From Atopobium sp. UBA1382 (lineage in GTDB: Bacteria; Actinomycetota; Coriobacteriia; Coriobacteriales; Atopobiaceae), in NCBI GenBank assembly GCA_002305805.1, contig DBQY01000009.1:228948-292947 (forward strand): 64,000 bases of DNA, in the 5' to 3' direction. Numbering within the stretch: position 1 is the first letter of the stretch; every line of letters begins with the position of its first letter. Shown piece by piece: positions 33,431 through 42,086 of this stretch. A program made the translations under genes and the position numbers. Under the pieces are notes generated by a model that made no database searches, had not been told where the DNA came from, and saw only the letters and a program-made list of their open reading frames with translations.

Positions 33431-34633
33431 CTACGCCTGGTACCAGCGGTCGCGGCCGCGCTCCTCGAGCGCCGCGAGGGTGGCAACCGGATCCTTGACC
33501 TTCTGCAGGAAGATCATCGCCGCGATGGCGTAGGGCTTGTAGCTGGCCTCCTTGTACATGCCCACGCGGTGCATGTCGAAGACGTCGGCCATGACCTCGC
33601 CGTGCTCGCAGGAGACGCCGGAGATGTCGGCAGGCAGCGGGTGCATGTAGATGGTGTCCTGGCCGTTGGCGGTCTTCGCCATGAGGTCGGTCGTGGAGCA
33701 CCAGTCCTGGTGCGTGGCGTTCTGGGCCAGCAGCTCCTTCTCCAGCGCCTTGATGCCGGCGTCGTCGCCCTCGGCGTAGAGGTTGGTGCGCTTCTCCATG
33801 GCGGCGTAGGGGGCCCAGCTCTTGGGGATGACGATGTCAGCGCCCTCGAAGGCCTCGGCCATGGTGTTCACCTGGCGGAACGTGCATCCGGACTCGGCGG
33901 CGTAGGCCTTGGCGGCCTCCACGCGGTCGCCCATGAGGTCGTAGCCCTCGGGGTGGGCCAGCGTGACGTCCATGCCAAAGCGCGGCAGCAGCGAGATGAG
34001 CGACTGCGGGCAGGACAGCGGCTTGCCGTAGCTCGGGGAGTAGGCCCAGGTCACGGCGACCTTCTTGCCGCGCAGGTTCTCCAGGCCGCCAAACTCCTCG
34101 ATGAGGTAGAGCATGTCGGCGGAGGACTGCGTCGGGTGGTCGGAGTCGGACTGCAGGGAGATGAGGGTCGGGCGGTGATCGAGCACGCCGTCCTTGTAGG
34201 CCTCGTCGACGGACTCGGCGACCTCGGCCATGTAGGCGTCTCCCTTGCCGATGTACATGTCGTCGCGGATGCCGATGACGTCGGCCATGAAGGAGATCAT
34301 CGTGGCGGTCTCGCGGACGGTCTCGCCGTGCGCGATCTGGCTCTTGCCCTCGTCGAGGTCCTGGAGCTGGAGGCCCAGGAGGTTCGTCGCCTTGGAGAAC
34401 GAGAAGCGCGTGCGGGTGGAGTTGTCACGGAAAAGCGAGACGGCGAGGCCGGAGTCGAAGATGCGCGGGGAGATGTTGCGCTCGCGGAGGTTGCGCAGCG
34501 CGGCGGCAACGGCGTAGAGGGCGCGGAGCTCGTCGGTGGTCTTGTCCCAGGTGTGCAGGAAGTCGGCGTCGTACATGCCGGAGAAGTCGTAGCCCTTGAG
34601 CTCGTCGAGAAGCGCGGAGAAGTCCTTGGCCAT
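33431..34633 (-). CDS. ygeW: Knotted carbamoyltransferase YgeW
   Basis: The 400-residue protein has the carbamoyl-phosphate loop FRDNSTRTRFSF, HGETVRETA and the DSDHPTQSSADML motif (HPTQ). It also has the MHPLPADI motif of the transcarbamylase superfamily. The length and the DLMGDRVEAAKAYA insert match the YgeW-type enzymes with a knotted fold. It probably cleaves an allantoin-type carbamoyl compound to carbamoyl phosphate, feeding the carbamate kinase; the substrate in this organism is not established by sequence. Confidence 0.94.
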   Translation of the reverse strand: MAKDFSALLDELKGYDFSGMYDADFLHTWDKTTDELRALYAVAAALRNLRERNISPRIFDSGLAVSLFRDNSTRTRFSFSKATNLLGLQLQDLDEGKSQIAHGETVRETATMISFMADVIGIRDDMYIGKGDAYMAEVAESVDEAYKDGVLDHRPTLISLQSDSDHPTQSSADMLYLIEEFGGLENLRGKKVAVTWAYSPSYGKPLSCPQSLISLLPRFGMDVTLAHPEGYDLMGDRVEAAKAYAAESGCTFRQVNTMAEAFEGADIVIPKSWAPYAAMEKRTNLYAEGDDAGIKALEKELLAQNATHQDWCSTTDLMAKTANGQDTIYMHPLPADISGVSCEHGEVMADVFDMHRVGMYKEASYKPYAIAAMIFLQKVKDPVATLAALEERGRDRWYQA

Positions 34634-34669
34634 GGTTGGTTCCTTTCTTGTGGGAGTCGGGCGTGCTCC

Positions 34670-34699
34670 GTCCTTCTCGCCGAGGCGGGCGAGAAGGAC
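34670..34699. terminator. Inverted pair of the GTCCTTCTCGCC motif downstream of ygeY
   Basis: GTCCTTCTCGCC (34670-34681) and GGCGAGAAGGAC (34688-34699) form a perfect 12-bp stem with a 6-bp loop, 15 bp after the ygeY stop. No T-run follows. The two arms are copies of the dispersed motif. Confidence 0.75.
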
Positions 34700-34714
34700 G
34701 TGGTTCTGCGGCTC

Positions 34715-36121
34715 TTACTTAATGTCGTTGTCGGTGGCGCCGGCGCGGAAGACGGTGACGTCGCCGGTCTTCTTGGACGGGTCGTAGAGGTTGAGCGCGG
34801 CGGTGTAGAGCGCGGCGCAGGTCACGAGGTCCTGCTTGTAGGTGACCTCGTTGGGTGCGTGCGCCTGGCTCTCGGCGCCGGGGCCGAAGCCCACGCACGG
34901 GATGCCGTAGCGGCCCTGGATGGAGACGCAGTTGGTGGAGAAGGTCCACTTGTCGGTCAGCGGGCGGCCGGCGCGCTTGTCCATGGACGGCTCGCAGCCG
35001 ATGCGCTCCTCGCCGAAGAGGGCGTGGTGGGCGTCGACGAGGGCCTGGACGTGAGCGGCGCTCTCGGCGTTGATCCACGTGGGGAAGTAGGCCTCGGTCT
35101 CGTAGACGGTGCCCTTCCAGCTCGGGCGGTCGTACATGTACATGGAGACCTTGACGTCGTCGCCGTACTTCTTGACGGCGGGCAGGTCGCGGATCTCCTG
35201 GAGGCAGGAGTCCCAGGTCTCGCCGGCGGTCATGCGGCGGTCGATGGAGATCGCGCAGGAGTCGGCCACGGCGCAGCGCGACGGCGAGGTGTAGAAGATC
35301 TGGGAGACGGTGCAGGTGCCGCGGCCCAGGAAGCGCGCGTCCTCGAAGTGCTCGGGGTTGTACTTGGGGTCGAGCATCTTGACGAGGCCCTTGATGTCGG
35401 TGGACTCGTCGCAGCCGTTGTTGTTGAGGGCGCGGACGTCGGCGATGATGTCGGCCATCTTGTAGATGGCGTTGTCGCCGCGGTCGGGCGCGGAGCCGTG
35501 GCAGGAGACGCCGTGGACGTCCACGCGGATCTCCATGCGGCCGCGGTGACCGCGATAGATGCCGCCGTCGGTGGGCTCGGTGGAGATGACGAACTCGATC
35601 TTCTCGCGCGCGTCCTCCGGGCCGTCGAAGTACTTGTTGACGATGTACTGCCAGCACATGCCGTCGCAGTCCTCCTCCTGGACCGAGCCGACGACCATGA
35701 TCTTGTAGCCCTCGGGGATGAGGCCGAGGTCCTTCATCATCTTCGCGGCGTACGTGGCGGAGGCCATGCCGCCCTCCTGGTCGGAGCCGCCGCGGCCGTA
35801 GATGAGCTCGTCGGTCTCGTAGCCCTCGTAGGGGTCGGCCTCCCAGTTGTCGCGGTTGCCGATGCCCACGGTGTCGATGTGGGAGTCGATGGCGATGATC
35901 TTGTCGCCCTCGCCCATCCAGCCGATCACGTTGCCCAGGCCGTCGACCTCGACCTTATCGAAGCCGAGCTTCTCCATCTCGGCCTTGATGCAGGCCACGA
36001 CCTCGCCCTCCTCGCAGGACTCGGAGGGGTGGGAGATCATGGCGCGCAGGAAGGCGGTCATGTCCTTGCCGTAGCCCTCCGCGGCGCTCTTGATCTGCTC
36101 GAAATCCAGTTCCTTGGCCAT
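34715..36121 (-). CDS. ygeY: YgeY selenium-metabolism hydrolase (M20 family)
   Basis: The 468-residue protein is an M20-type metallohydrolase: [47 protein letters not shown] and [17 protein letters not shown] carry the expected zinc ligands and base. It belongs to the YgeY family, which accompanies ygeW and ygeX. A deacylase or peptidase step in purine-derived diaminopropionate metabolism is expected. The start at 36121 follows GAAAGGACG. Confidence 0.94.
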   Translation of the reverse strand: MAKELDFEQIKSAAEGYGKDMTAFLRAMISHPSESCEEGEVVACIKAEMEKLGFDKVEVDGLGNVIGWMGEGDKIIAIDSHIDTVGIGNRDNWEADPYEGYETDELIYGRGGSDQEGGMASATYAAKMMKDLGLIPEGYKIMVVGSVQEEDCDGMCWQYIVNKYFDGPEDAREKIEFVISTEPTDGGIYRGHRGRMEIRVDVHGVSCHGSAPDRGDNAIYKMADIIADVRALNNNGCDESTDIKGLVKMLDPKYNPEHFEDARFLGRGTCTVSQIFYTSPSRCAVADSCAISIDRRMTAGETWDSCLQEIRDLPAVKKYGDDVKVSMYMYDRPSWKGTVYETEAYFPTWINAESAAHVQALVDAHHALFGEERIGCEPSMDKRAGRPLTDKWTFSTNCVSIQGRYGIPCVGFGPGAESQAHAPNEVTYKQDLVTCAALYTAALNLYDPSKKTGDVTVFRAGATDNDIK

Positions 36122-36193
36122 TTTGCTTACGTCCTTTCTGACGCCCTCGTTACCAGTCATCTGCCGAGAAGAACCTGCTCTTCTCGCTCTTCC

Positions 36194-37408
36194 CTACTCG
36201 GCGGGGTACGCGCCGTCCCACACGACCCTGCGGTAGTTCACCGGGTCCGTGTCGCCCTCGGTCGAGAAGAGCAGCACGGAGCTCGTCTCGTCCAGGCCGA
36301 TGGCCTCGCGGAGCTCGGCGTACTCGTCGGACTCCATGAGGGTCGCGATCAGGCCCGCGCCCACGGCGCCGGACTCGCCGGAGATGACGCGCGGGTCGCC
36401 CTTCCTGGGGGCGCCGAGCACGCGCATGCCCTTGGCGGCCACCCAGTTGGGGCAGCTCACGAACACGGACACGTGGTTGCGCAGGATGTCCCAGCCCAGC
36501 GTGTTGGGCTCGCCGCAGGCCAGGCCCGCCATGATCGTGGGCATGTCGCCGTCCACGATGCGCGGGTCGCCGTCGCCGGCAAGCGCACCCTTGTAGAGGC
36601 AGGCCGCGGTGTCGGCCTCCATCACCACGAAGGTGGGCGGGTTGTCGGGGAAGAGGTTGGTGAAGTAGCCCACCACGCCGCCGGCCAGGCTGCCGACGCC
36701 GGCCTGCACGAAGACGTGCGTCGGGCGCTCCACGCCGGCCGCCGCGTACTGCTCGGCCGCCTCGGAGGCCATGGTGCCGTAGCCCTCCATGATCCAGGAC
36801 GGGATCTCCTCGTAGCCGTCCCAGGCGGTGTCCTGCACGATGACGCCGTTCTCGCAGGCCTCGGCCTCGGCGGCGGCCATGCGGACGCACTCGTCGTAGT
36901 TGACGTCCTCGATCGTGACCTCGGCGCCCTCGGCGGCGATGTTGTCGAAGCGGCTCTTCACGCTGCCCTTGGGCATGTGCACGACGGCCCTCTGGCCCAG
37001 CTTGTTGGCGGCCCAAGCGACGCCGCGGCCGTGGTTGCCGTCCGTGGCGGTGAAGAAGGTGGCCTGGCCGAAGTCGCGCGCCAGCTCGTCGCTCGTGAGG
37101 TAGTCGTAGGTCATCTCGGAGACCGGGCGGCCGATCTTGCCCGCGATGTAGTTGGCCATGGCGAAGGAGCCGCCGAGCACCTTGAAGGCGTTGAGGCCAA
37201 AGCGGTACGACTCGTCCTTCACGGCCAGGTTCGCGAGGCCGAGCTCGCCCGCCAGCTGGTCCAGCTTGGCGAGCGGGGTGACGTCGTACTGCGGGAAGCT
37301 CCGGTGGAAGCTGCGCGCCGCCTCCACGTTCTCGAGGGACATGATGCCAAGGTGCTTGTCGTCGCTCTTAGGCATCTTGTTGGCGACCCACTTGATCTTC
37401 TCGCTCAA
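36194..37408 (-). CDS. ygeX: 2,3-diaminopropionate ammonia-lyase YgeX
   Basis: The 404-residue fold type II PLP enzyme has the lysine in KDESYRFGLNAFKVLGGSFA and the glycine loop VFVQAGVGSLAGGVVGYF. It splits diaminopropionate to pyruvate and ammonia. TTG at 37408 is the likely start, with GGAGGAAGCG before it; no ATG in the first ten codons has a ribosome site. It is probably the first gene of the ygeX-ygeY-ygeW-arcC run. Two imperfect direct repeats lie upstream (37436-37470). Confidence 0.94.
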   Translation of the reverse strand: MSEKIKWVANKMPKSDDKHLGIMSLENVEAARSFHRSFPQYDVTPLAKLDQLAGELGLANLAVKDESYRFGLNAFKVLGGSFAMANYIAGKIGRPVSEMTYDYLTSDELARDFGQATFFTATDGNHGRGVAWAANKLGQRAVVHMPKGSVKSRFDNIAAEGAEVTIEDVNYDECVRMAAAEAEACENGVIVQDTAWDGYEEIPSWIMEGYGTMASEAAEQYAAAGVERPTHVFVQAGVGSLAGGVVGYFTNLFPDNPPTFVVMEADTAACLYKGALAGDGDPRIVDGDMPTIMAGLACGEPNTLGWDILRNHVSVFVSCPNWVAAKGMRVLGAPRKGDPRVISGESGAVGAGLIATLMESDEYAELREAIGLDETSSVLLFSTEGDTDPVNYRRVVWDGAYPAE

Positions 37409-37431
37409 CGCTTCCTCCTTGCTCCTTCGGG

Positions 37432-37470
37432 CTTACCAACTTTTTGTTTGCTTACCAAACTAAAAGTTTG
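37432..37470 (-). promoter_or_regulatory. Direct and inverted repeats upstream of ygeX
   Basis: CTTACCAACTTTTTGTTTG (37432-37450) is followed by CTTACCAAACTAAAAGTTTG (37451-37470), two similar 19-20-bp direct repeats. The second contains CAAACT/AGTTTG inverted arms. They sit 24-62 bp before the start codon in an AT-rich segment, where a regulator would bind. Confidence 0.55.
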
Positions 37471-37558
37471 TTAGCCCATATATTCCCACTTTTCAAGCGT
37501 GTTTCAAGGGGAATTTTAGGGATGCCGCGGGCGGTACGTTTGCGCCTGCGAACGGTCA

Positions 37559-37610
37559 GCCGAGAAGAACCACTTCACGACCACCACACGCGACGTTCGT
37601 TCTTCTCGGC
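37559..37610. terminator. Inverted pair of the GCCGAGAAGAAC motif
   Basis: GCCGAGAAGAAC (37559-37570) and GTTCTTCTCGGC (37599-37610) are perfect 12-bp arms around a 28-bp loop. The pair begins two bases beyond the stop of the membrane protein gene on the minus strand, a terminator position. Confidence 0.7.
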
Positions 37611-37612
37611 GA

Positions 37613-38371
37613 CTACGACGGGCGGACTCGCTCGGCGAGGAGGGCGTCCAGCGCCTCGATCCCCTCCAGCGACGCAGACAGGGAGACGCGCGCGTCCGCC
37701 GTGCGGACCACGAGCCTGCGCAGCGCCCCCGAGCCGTCCGAGGAGACCACGCGCTCGACGCTCGTGACCTCGGAGAAGGCAATCGAGCGCTCGGGGCCGA
37801 GCGTCGGCCGCACCGTCATCCCGCCCAGGTCCGCCGTCACCCCAAAGCGCCACGAGCGCAGGGCGACCGCCGCGCAGGACAGGGAGAAGGGGGCGAGAAG
37901 GACGTTGATGAGCATCACGCCATAGACCCCCTCGAGGGCGCCCATCAGGAGGGAGAGGGCCAACTCGGCGGCTCCGACCAGCGCCGCCAGGAGCGTCCAG
38001 AGCACCGCGCTCGACCGCAGCGCGCGGACCTCGACCTTGAGGTGGTGGTCGCCCCGGCACCACAGCTCCCCGTCCTCGCCGACGAAGCGGACGTCGCAGC
38101 TGTCGCAGACCCACGGCCACAGGGAGCAGACCGCCTCGGCGACGACGAGCCGCTCGGTGTCATCGAGCCCGTCGCCGGTGAAGGCCCCGTCCGCGCCCCT
38201 AACCCGCATCTCGTCCGCCCGCGCGCAGAACCCGTCGGATGCGGCCATGCGCCCGGGGATGAGCCACGTGCCGTCCGGCAGGCACACGCCAAACGAGCGC
38301 TCCAGCTCCCAGAGGTCCCACTCGGACAGCTCGACGACGAGACGGGCGTCGGTGAGCTCAGCGACCCTCAT
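37613..38371 (-). CDS. Membrane protein with PH-like C-terminal domain
   Basis: The roughly 252-residue protein has a hydrophilic N-terminal half with a W-rich segment (SEWDLWELERSFG), two membrane helices near residues 125-175, and a C-terminal beta-rich region (ITVRPTLG-like GMTVRPTLGPERSIAFSEV, then RRLVVRTADARVSLSAS) that resembles bacterial PH-like domains. ATG 38371 is preferred to the GTG at 38380. The start overlaps a 54-residue ORF, and the two follow a SUKH gene. Function unknown; the operon context suggests immunity or contact-dependent competition. Confidence 0.5.
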   Translation of the reverse strand: MRVAELTDARLVVELSEWDLWELERSFGVCLPDGTWLIPGRMAASDGFCARADEMRVRGADGAFTGDGLDDTERLVVAEAVCSLWPWVCDSCDVRFVGEDGELWCRGDHHLKVEVRALRSSAVLWTLLAALVGAAELALSLLMGALEGVYGVMLINVLLAPFSLSCAAVALRSWRFGVTADLGGMTVRPTLGPERSIAFSEVTSVERVVSSDGSGALRRLVVRTADARVSLSASLEGIEALDALLAERVRPS

Positions 38372-38522
38372 GCGCGCCACCCCACCGGTTGACCTTGGTG
38401 ACCATCATGGACGGATCGACGCTGTCCTCGATGAACGCCCAGAAGTCCTCGCGGCCCAGCATGGGCCGGGAGAAGCCCCCCGGCAGTGTCACGGTGACAC
38501 CCTTTCTACCAGAGGCTGACAT
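38358..38522 (-). CDS. Small protein, 54 aa, between SUKH and PH-like genes
   Basis: This short ORF starts MSASGRKGVTVTLPGGFSRP after GAGGGG, six bases beyond the SUKH stop codon, and ends 14 bp inside the next gene. The LGREDFWAFIEDSVD segment is similar in pattern to the N-terminus of DUF4240 proteins, so it may be a trimmed relative. Overlap at one end and close spacing at the other support translation. Confidence 0.5.
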   Translation of the reverse strand: MSASGRKGVTVTLPGGFSRPMLGREDFWAFIEDSVDPSMMVTKVNRWGGAHEGR

Positions 38523-38528
38523 GGCCCC

Positions 38529-39455
38529 TCACGAGCCCTCGCCATACGGGGCGAGGGAGCGCGCGAGCTCGCCGAAGGACGGGGCGAGCGACGAGAGGGC
38601 AAAGAGGCCGTCCTCCCCGCGCGTCTCGTGGTTGGCAAACTGAACGCCCCCGAAGGATGCGTCCGAGTCACGGGAGACGCCCAGCAGGATCAGGTTGCCA
38701 CACTGGTCGTACGCGACGGGCACGTAACCCGGTCCGAACGCCGGCTCGTCCTCGTTGTCCGCGAGCAGCTCGACGATCTCCCCCAGCGAGAGGAAGCGGT
38801 CGATGGGCACCGACTGAGGGTGACCCTCCCCTGTGGCGGGGTCGACCTCCATGAACGTGGGGGTGCAGAGAAACCGCGTCGGCGTCCCACCGTTATGTGC
38901 CAGCAGAAACTCGCGATAGTCCGCCGGCAGAGCAATGCTCAGCGCGCGCTCGAGGCGCGCCAGGTCCGACGGGTCCAGCGTCCGTTCGGGACCCAGGAGC
39001 GGGATGTCGGGCACCTCGCCTTGCTGTGCCCCTCCCAGGGCGGCCAGCACGTCCGAGAAGCTCCGTGCGAGAAGGACCGGCTCCTCGTAGACGTTCTCCT
39101 GACGGGCGTCGTCAAAGTAGCCCTCGGAAGCCTGCAAGAGAACGCTGCCGTACGTGCTCGAGCCCTCGTCGCAGTCGAGCGCCGCAACGCAGCCGCAGCT
39201 GTCGAAGATCGGCAGCAGATGCTCCGCTATCATCCCCTCCGCGCGACAGCATCGATAGATGTCGGGTATGCGCTCGGCGGAAAACCACTCGGAGACCTCG
39301 TACTCGTCGCCGTCACCCGTAACAAGATGCGCCCGCGAGGGCACGACAGGCTCGGCGTGCGCGGCTGCCGCGTCCCGGAAGAGGAAGTCCCGGTACTCGC
39401 CAGGCACGGGGTGACGGAACTCCCGCTCGACCCAGCCCGCGAAGTCGTTCTCCAT
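38529..39455 (-). CDS. SMI1/KNR4 (SUKH) double-domain protein
   Basis: The 308-residue protein has two SUKH-type modules. The first starts at FRHPVPGEYRDFLF; the second contains LERALSIALPADYREFLLAHNGG, the family's hallmark, and FGPGYVPVAYDQCGNLILLG. SUKH proteins are the commonest immunity proteins against polymorphic nuclease toxins. A free-standing copy without a toxin gene next to it may be an orphan immunity gene. The start at 39455 follows GGAGGG. It heads an operon with a 54-aa and a PH-like protein. Confidence 0.88.
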   Translation of the reverse strand: MENDFAGWVEREFRHPVPGEYRDFLFRDAAAAHAEPVVPSRAHLVTGDGDEYEVSEWFSAERIPDIYRCCRAEGMIAEHLLPIFDSCGCVAALDCDEGSSTYGSVLLQASEGYFDDARQENVYEEPVLLARSFSDVLAALGGAQQGEVPDIPLLGPERTLDPSDLARLERALSIALPADYREFLLAHNGGTPTRFLCTPTFMEVDPATGEGHPQSVPIDRFLSLGEIVELLADNEDEPAFGPGYVPVAYDQCGNLILLGVSRDSDASFGGVQFANHETRGEDGLFALSSLAPSFGELARSLAPYGEGS

Positions 39456-39586
39456 GTGCCCTCCCCCGCCTCGTTGACGCATCGCCCCCGCCCTTCCATC
39501 TTATGAGAAGAGCGGGAGCTCGGTCATGCGGTAAGCTTTTGTTCTGTAGGCACACGAGAGGAGCGCCCGTCCACGAGGGAGCCGCC

Positions 39587-40120
39587 ATGTCCAACCGCCA
39601 GGTCGCCCGCTGCGGCGTCTGCATAGCGCTGCTCGCCGTGAGCGCCTGGGTCACCGTGCCGCTGGGCCCGGTGCCGTTCACCCTGCAGACCTTTGTGCTT
39701 GCGCTGCTTCCCCAGGTCATGCGCACGCACGACGCGCTGTTTACCGTTGTCGTCTACCTGCTGCTGGGCGCGGTGGGCGTGCCGGTGTTCTCCGGCTTTC
39801 AGGCCGGGCTCGGCGTGCTACTGGGACCCACGGGCGGCTACCTCATGGGCTTCGCGGCGGGTATGCCCGTGGCGGGCGCCATCGCGCACACGAACGCGCT
39901 GCCGAGAAGGGCGCGCGGCGCGGCGGGCGGAGTCGCACTGCTGGCGGTGAGCTACGCGCTGGGGACGATCCAGCTCATGAACGTCTACGCGCTCGACGCG
40001 CCCGCGGCCCTGGCCGTAGCGGTGGCACCGTTCGTGGTGCCGGACGCGGCAAAGGTCGCGCTGAGCGTGGGCGTGGCGGAGCGCGTCAACCGAGCGCTGG
40101 GAGCGGCGGCGGAGCGATAG
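39587..40120 (+). CDS. bioY: Biotin transporter BioY
   Basis: The 177-residue S-component of ECF transporters starts VARCGVCIALLAVSAWVTVP and contains GPVPFTLQTFVLALLP and GPTGGYLMGFAAG, which are the BioY signature motifs. It has six membrane helices. No ECF ATPase or EcfT gene is nearby, so it either uses a shared energizing module or works alone. The ATG follows GAGGGA. Confidence 0.95.
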   Translation: MSNRQVARCGVCIALLAVSAWVTVPLGPVPFTLQTFVLALLPQVMRTHDALFTVVVYLLLGAVGVPVFSGFQAGLGVLLGPTGGYLMGFAAGMPVAGAIAHTNALPRRARGAAGGVALLAVSYALGTIQLMNVYALDAPAALAVAVAPFVVPDAAKVALSVGVAERVNRALGAAAER

Positions 40121-40133
40121 CTCGGCGCATGCC

Positions 40134-40940
40134 CTACGCGAACAGCTCGTCCAGCGCCACGAGCACGCCGTCCTCGTCGTTGGAGGGGCACACGCGGTCG
40201 GCAGCGGCCTTCACGTCGTCAGGGGCGTTGTCCATGGCGTAGCCGACGCCGCAGAAGCGCAGCATCTCCACGTCGTTGCCGCCGTCGCCGAAGGCCACGC
40301 ACTGCTCCGGGGAGATCCCCCGGCGCTCGGCCAGGCGCTCGAGGCCAGAGGCCTTGTGGCAGCCGGGCGTGATGAGGTCGATGGCGCCGTGCCCGCTCGT
40401 GGTGGGCTCCACCAGGCCGTCGAGCTCGCGACGGAACAGGTCGTAGAAGAAGTCCGTCCGCTCGTCAGGCACGTTCGCCGCAAACTTGAGGATCTTGTCG
40501 CCCGTGGCCTTGAAGTCGTCCACCCAGCTCAGTCGGTGGCAGTAGCGCCTCATCTCGTTGAAGAACTCGTCGCTCACCGCGCCGCGCTCGCAGTAGGCGC
40601 CCTCCATACCGCAGAGCACGTTCCAGACCTCGTCGGCATATTCGCGGCACAGGTCCACGACCGCGGAGACCGTCTCCTCCGACATCGAGCGCACGTAGAC
40701 GAGCTCCCCGCGGTCCGTGACGTAGGCACCGTTCTCGGCGACGAAACACAGCTCGTCCTCATGCCCGGGGAAGTGGTCGCGCAGCTGCCAGTACTGGTTG
40801 CCGCTCGCCACCACGAAGGCGCAGTCCGCAGCCTGCATGCGCGCCAGGAGGCGCTCGAAGCGCGGGACGTCGTAGGTGTAGTCGGAGCGCATGAACGTGC
40901 CGTCGATGTCGACGGCAACGAGCCTGATGTCTGGCGTCAT
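40134..40940 (-). CDS. HAD-superfamily phosphatase, Cof type
   Basis: The 268-residue protein has motif I VAVDIDGTFMRSDYTY, motif II VVASGNQYW, the conserved lysine in HKASGLERL and motif IV AFGDGGNDVEMLRF. These identify the Cof/YidA-type HAD phosphatases, which dephosphorylate sugar phosphates, FMN or PLP. It is convergent with bioY. A degenerate fragment of a closely similar gene lies at 44297-44398. Confidence 0.93.
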   Translation of the reverse strand: MTPDIRLVAVDIDGTFMRSDYTYDVPRFERLLARMQAADCAFVVASGNQYWQLRDHFPGHEDELCFVAENGAYVTDRGELVYVRSMSEETVSAVVDLCREYADEVWNVLCGMEGAYCERGAVSDEFFNEMRRYCHRLSWVDDFKATGDKILKFAANVPDERTDFFYDLFRRELDGLVEPTTSGHGAIDLITPGCHKASGLERLAERRGISPEQCVAFGDGGNDVEMLRFCGVGYAMDNAPDDVKAAADRVCPSNDEDGVLVALDELFA

Positions 40941-41261
40941 GACGAGAGGAACCTCCCTGCGGGCGAGAAGAACGCGCGGTCGGGGCTAGTCTAGCAGGGG
41001 AATCGGGCAGAACTCGTCGCGATGTCCTGCCGGGAGGATTGAACGGAGGGACGGCATGAACGTCAGCTGGCGCGTCGCCACTTCGGAACTCCGGATAACT
41101 TCGACCACAGAACAACGGCATCGTCATCTTTCGTCTTTTATTCTCGTTATTCAATTTGAGATGAGCAGTCCTCCAAACGCGGCGGTGGGGCCTGCCGCCT
41201 CAACAAAAAGGCCCGGGAGCTGAATTCAGCCCCCGGGCTCGCACAAGCTCTCTGCCGGAAC
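40941..41261. other. Intergenic region
   Basis: No gene is supported in these 321 bp. It holds a GGGCGAGAAGAAC motif copy (about 40961-40973) and an AT-rich stretch near 41120-41165 that may be the promoter of the HAD gene; a similar AT-rich stretch precedes the HAD fragment near 44405-44450. A 131-codon frame covers part of it but lacks family resemblance. Confidence 0.5.
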
Positions 41262-42002
41262 CTACACCGTCATGCCGCCGTCGACGGCCAGGACCTCGCC
41301 CGTCACGTAGGACGCGAGGTCGCTCGCCAGGTAGACGAAGGCGTTGGCAACGTCCTCGGGCTGCCCCACACGACGCAGCGGGATGCCGGCGGCAATGGGG
41401 GCGATCATCTCCTCGGGCAGGCTCGCCACCATGTCCGTGGCCGTGACGCCCGGAGCAACGGCGTTCACGCGGATGCCGCGCGGCCCCAGCTCGCGCGCGA
41501 GCGAGATCGTAATGCCGTTCACCGCGAACTTGGACATGGGGTAGGCAACGCCGGAGGGCTGGCCCATCTTGGAGACCATCGAGCTGGTGTTGATGATCAC
41601 GCCGCCCTCGCCGAGCACACGCGCTGCCGCCTGGCAGCCGTTGAGCACACCCCTGACGTTGATGTCGATGATCTTGTCGAACTCCTCGGGCGCGTAGTCG
41701 TCGAGCGGTGTGGACTGCGAGATACCGGCGTTGTTGCACACGATATCGAGCCCGCCGAAGCGCTCCGCCACCTGACGGAAGGCGGCCTCGAGCTCGGCCT
41801 CGTCGGAGACGCTCGGCCAAAGAGCCATGACGGGGGCGTCAGGGCTTTCGGCCAGGATGCCGTCGAGCGCGCGCCGCGCGGTCTCCTCGCGGCTCCCGCA
41901 GAGCGCGACGTTGGCGCCCTCCTCAAGGAAGCGCTTGACGATGGCGAGGCCGATCCCGCGCGAGCCTCCGGTGATGACGGCGGTCTTTCCCTTGAGCAGC
42001 AT
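41262..42002 (-). CDS. Short-chain dehydrogenase/reductase
   Basis: The 246-residue protein shows the classical SDR motifs: cofactor TGGSRGIG (residues 11-18), NNAG (90-93), catalytic serine in NTSS (138-141) and YPMSK (Tyr154, Lys158). It is about the length of FabG and ends with VDGGMTV. It lies directly downstream of a large old-yellow-enzyme homologue, and both are on the same strand; a pair of redox steps on a steroid, bile acid or enone is plausible but unproven. Confidence 0.93.
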   Translation of the reverse strand: MLLKGKTAVITGGSRGIGLAIVKRFLEEGANVALCGSREETARRALDGILAESPDAPVMALWPSVSDEAELEAAFRQVAERFGGLDIVCNNAGISQSTPLDDYAPEEFDKIIDINVRGVLNGCQAAARVLGEGGVIINTSSMVSKMGQPSGVAYPMSKFAVNGITISLARELGPRGIRVNAVAPGVTATDMVASLPEEMIAPIAAGIPLRRVGQPEDVANAFVYLASDLASYVTGEVLAVDGGMTV

Positions 42003-42086
42003 GGCAATCGTTCCCTTCTACGTGGGGTAGGCTCGGGTGGTGCCCGCCCAACCCGGCAAACAGTGACAAGAACCTAGCGGGGGCCG

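Noticed and set aside
33383..37474. A plus-strand open frame of 1363 codons across the yge genes
   Set aside because: It is entirely antisense to carbamoyltransferase, hydrolase and ammonia-lyase genes that have full family motifs. Its product is Val/Ala/Gly/His-rich, as expected from the complement of GC-biased codons.
40759..41154. A 131-codon minus-strand frame upstream of and overlapping the HAD gene
   Set aside because: Most of it is out of frame with the conserved HAD motifs and it has no ribosome site; the HAD start at 40940 is clear.
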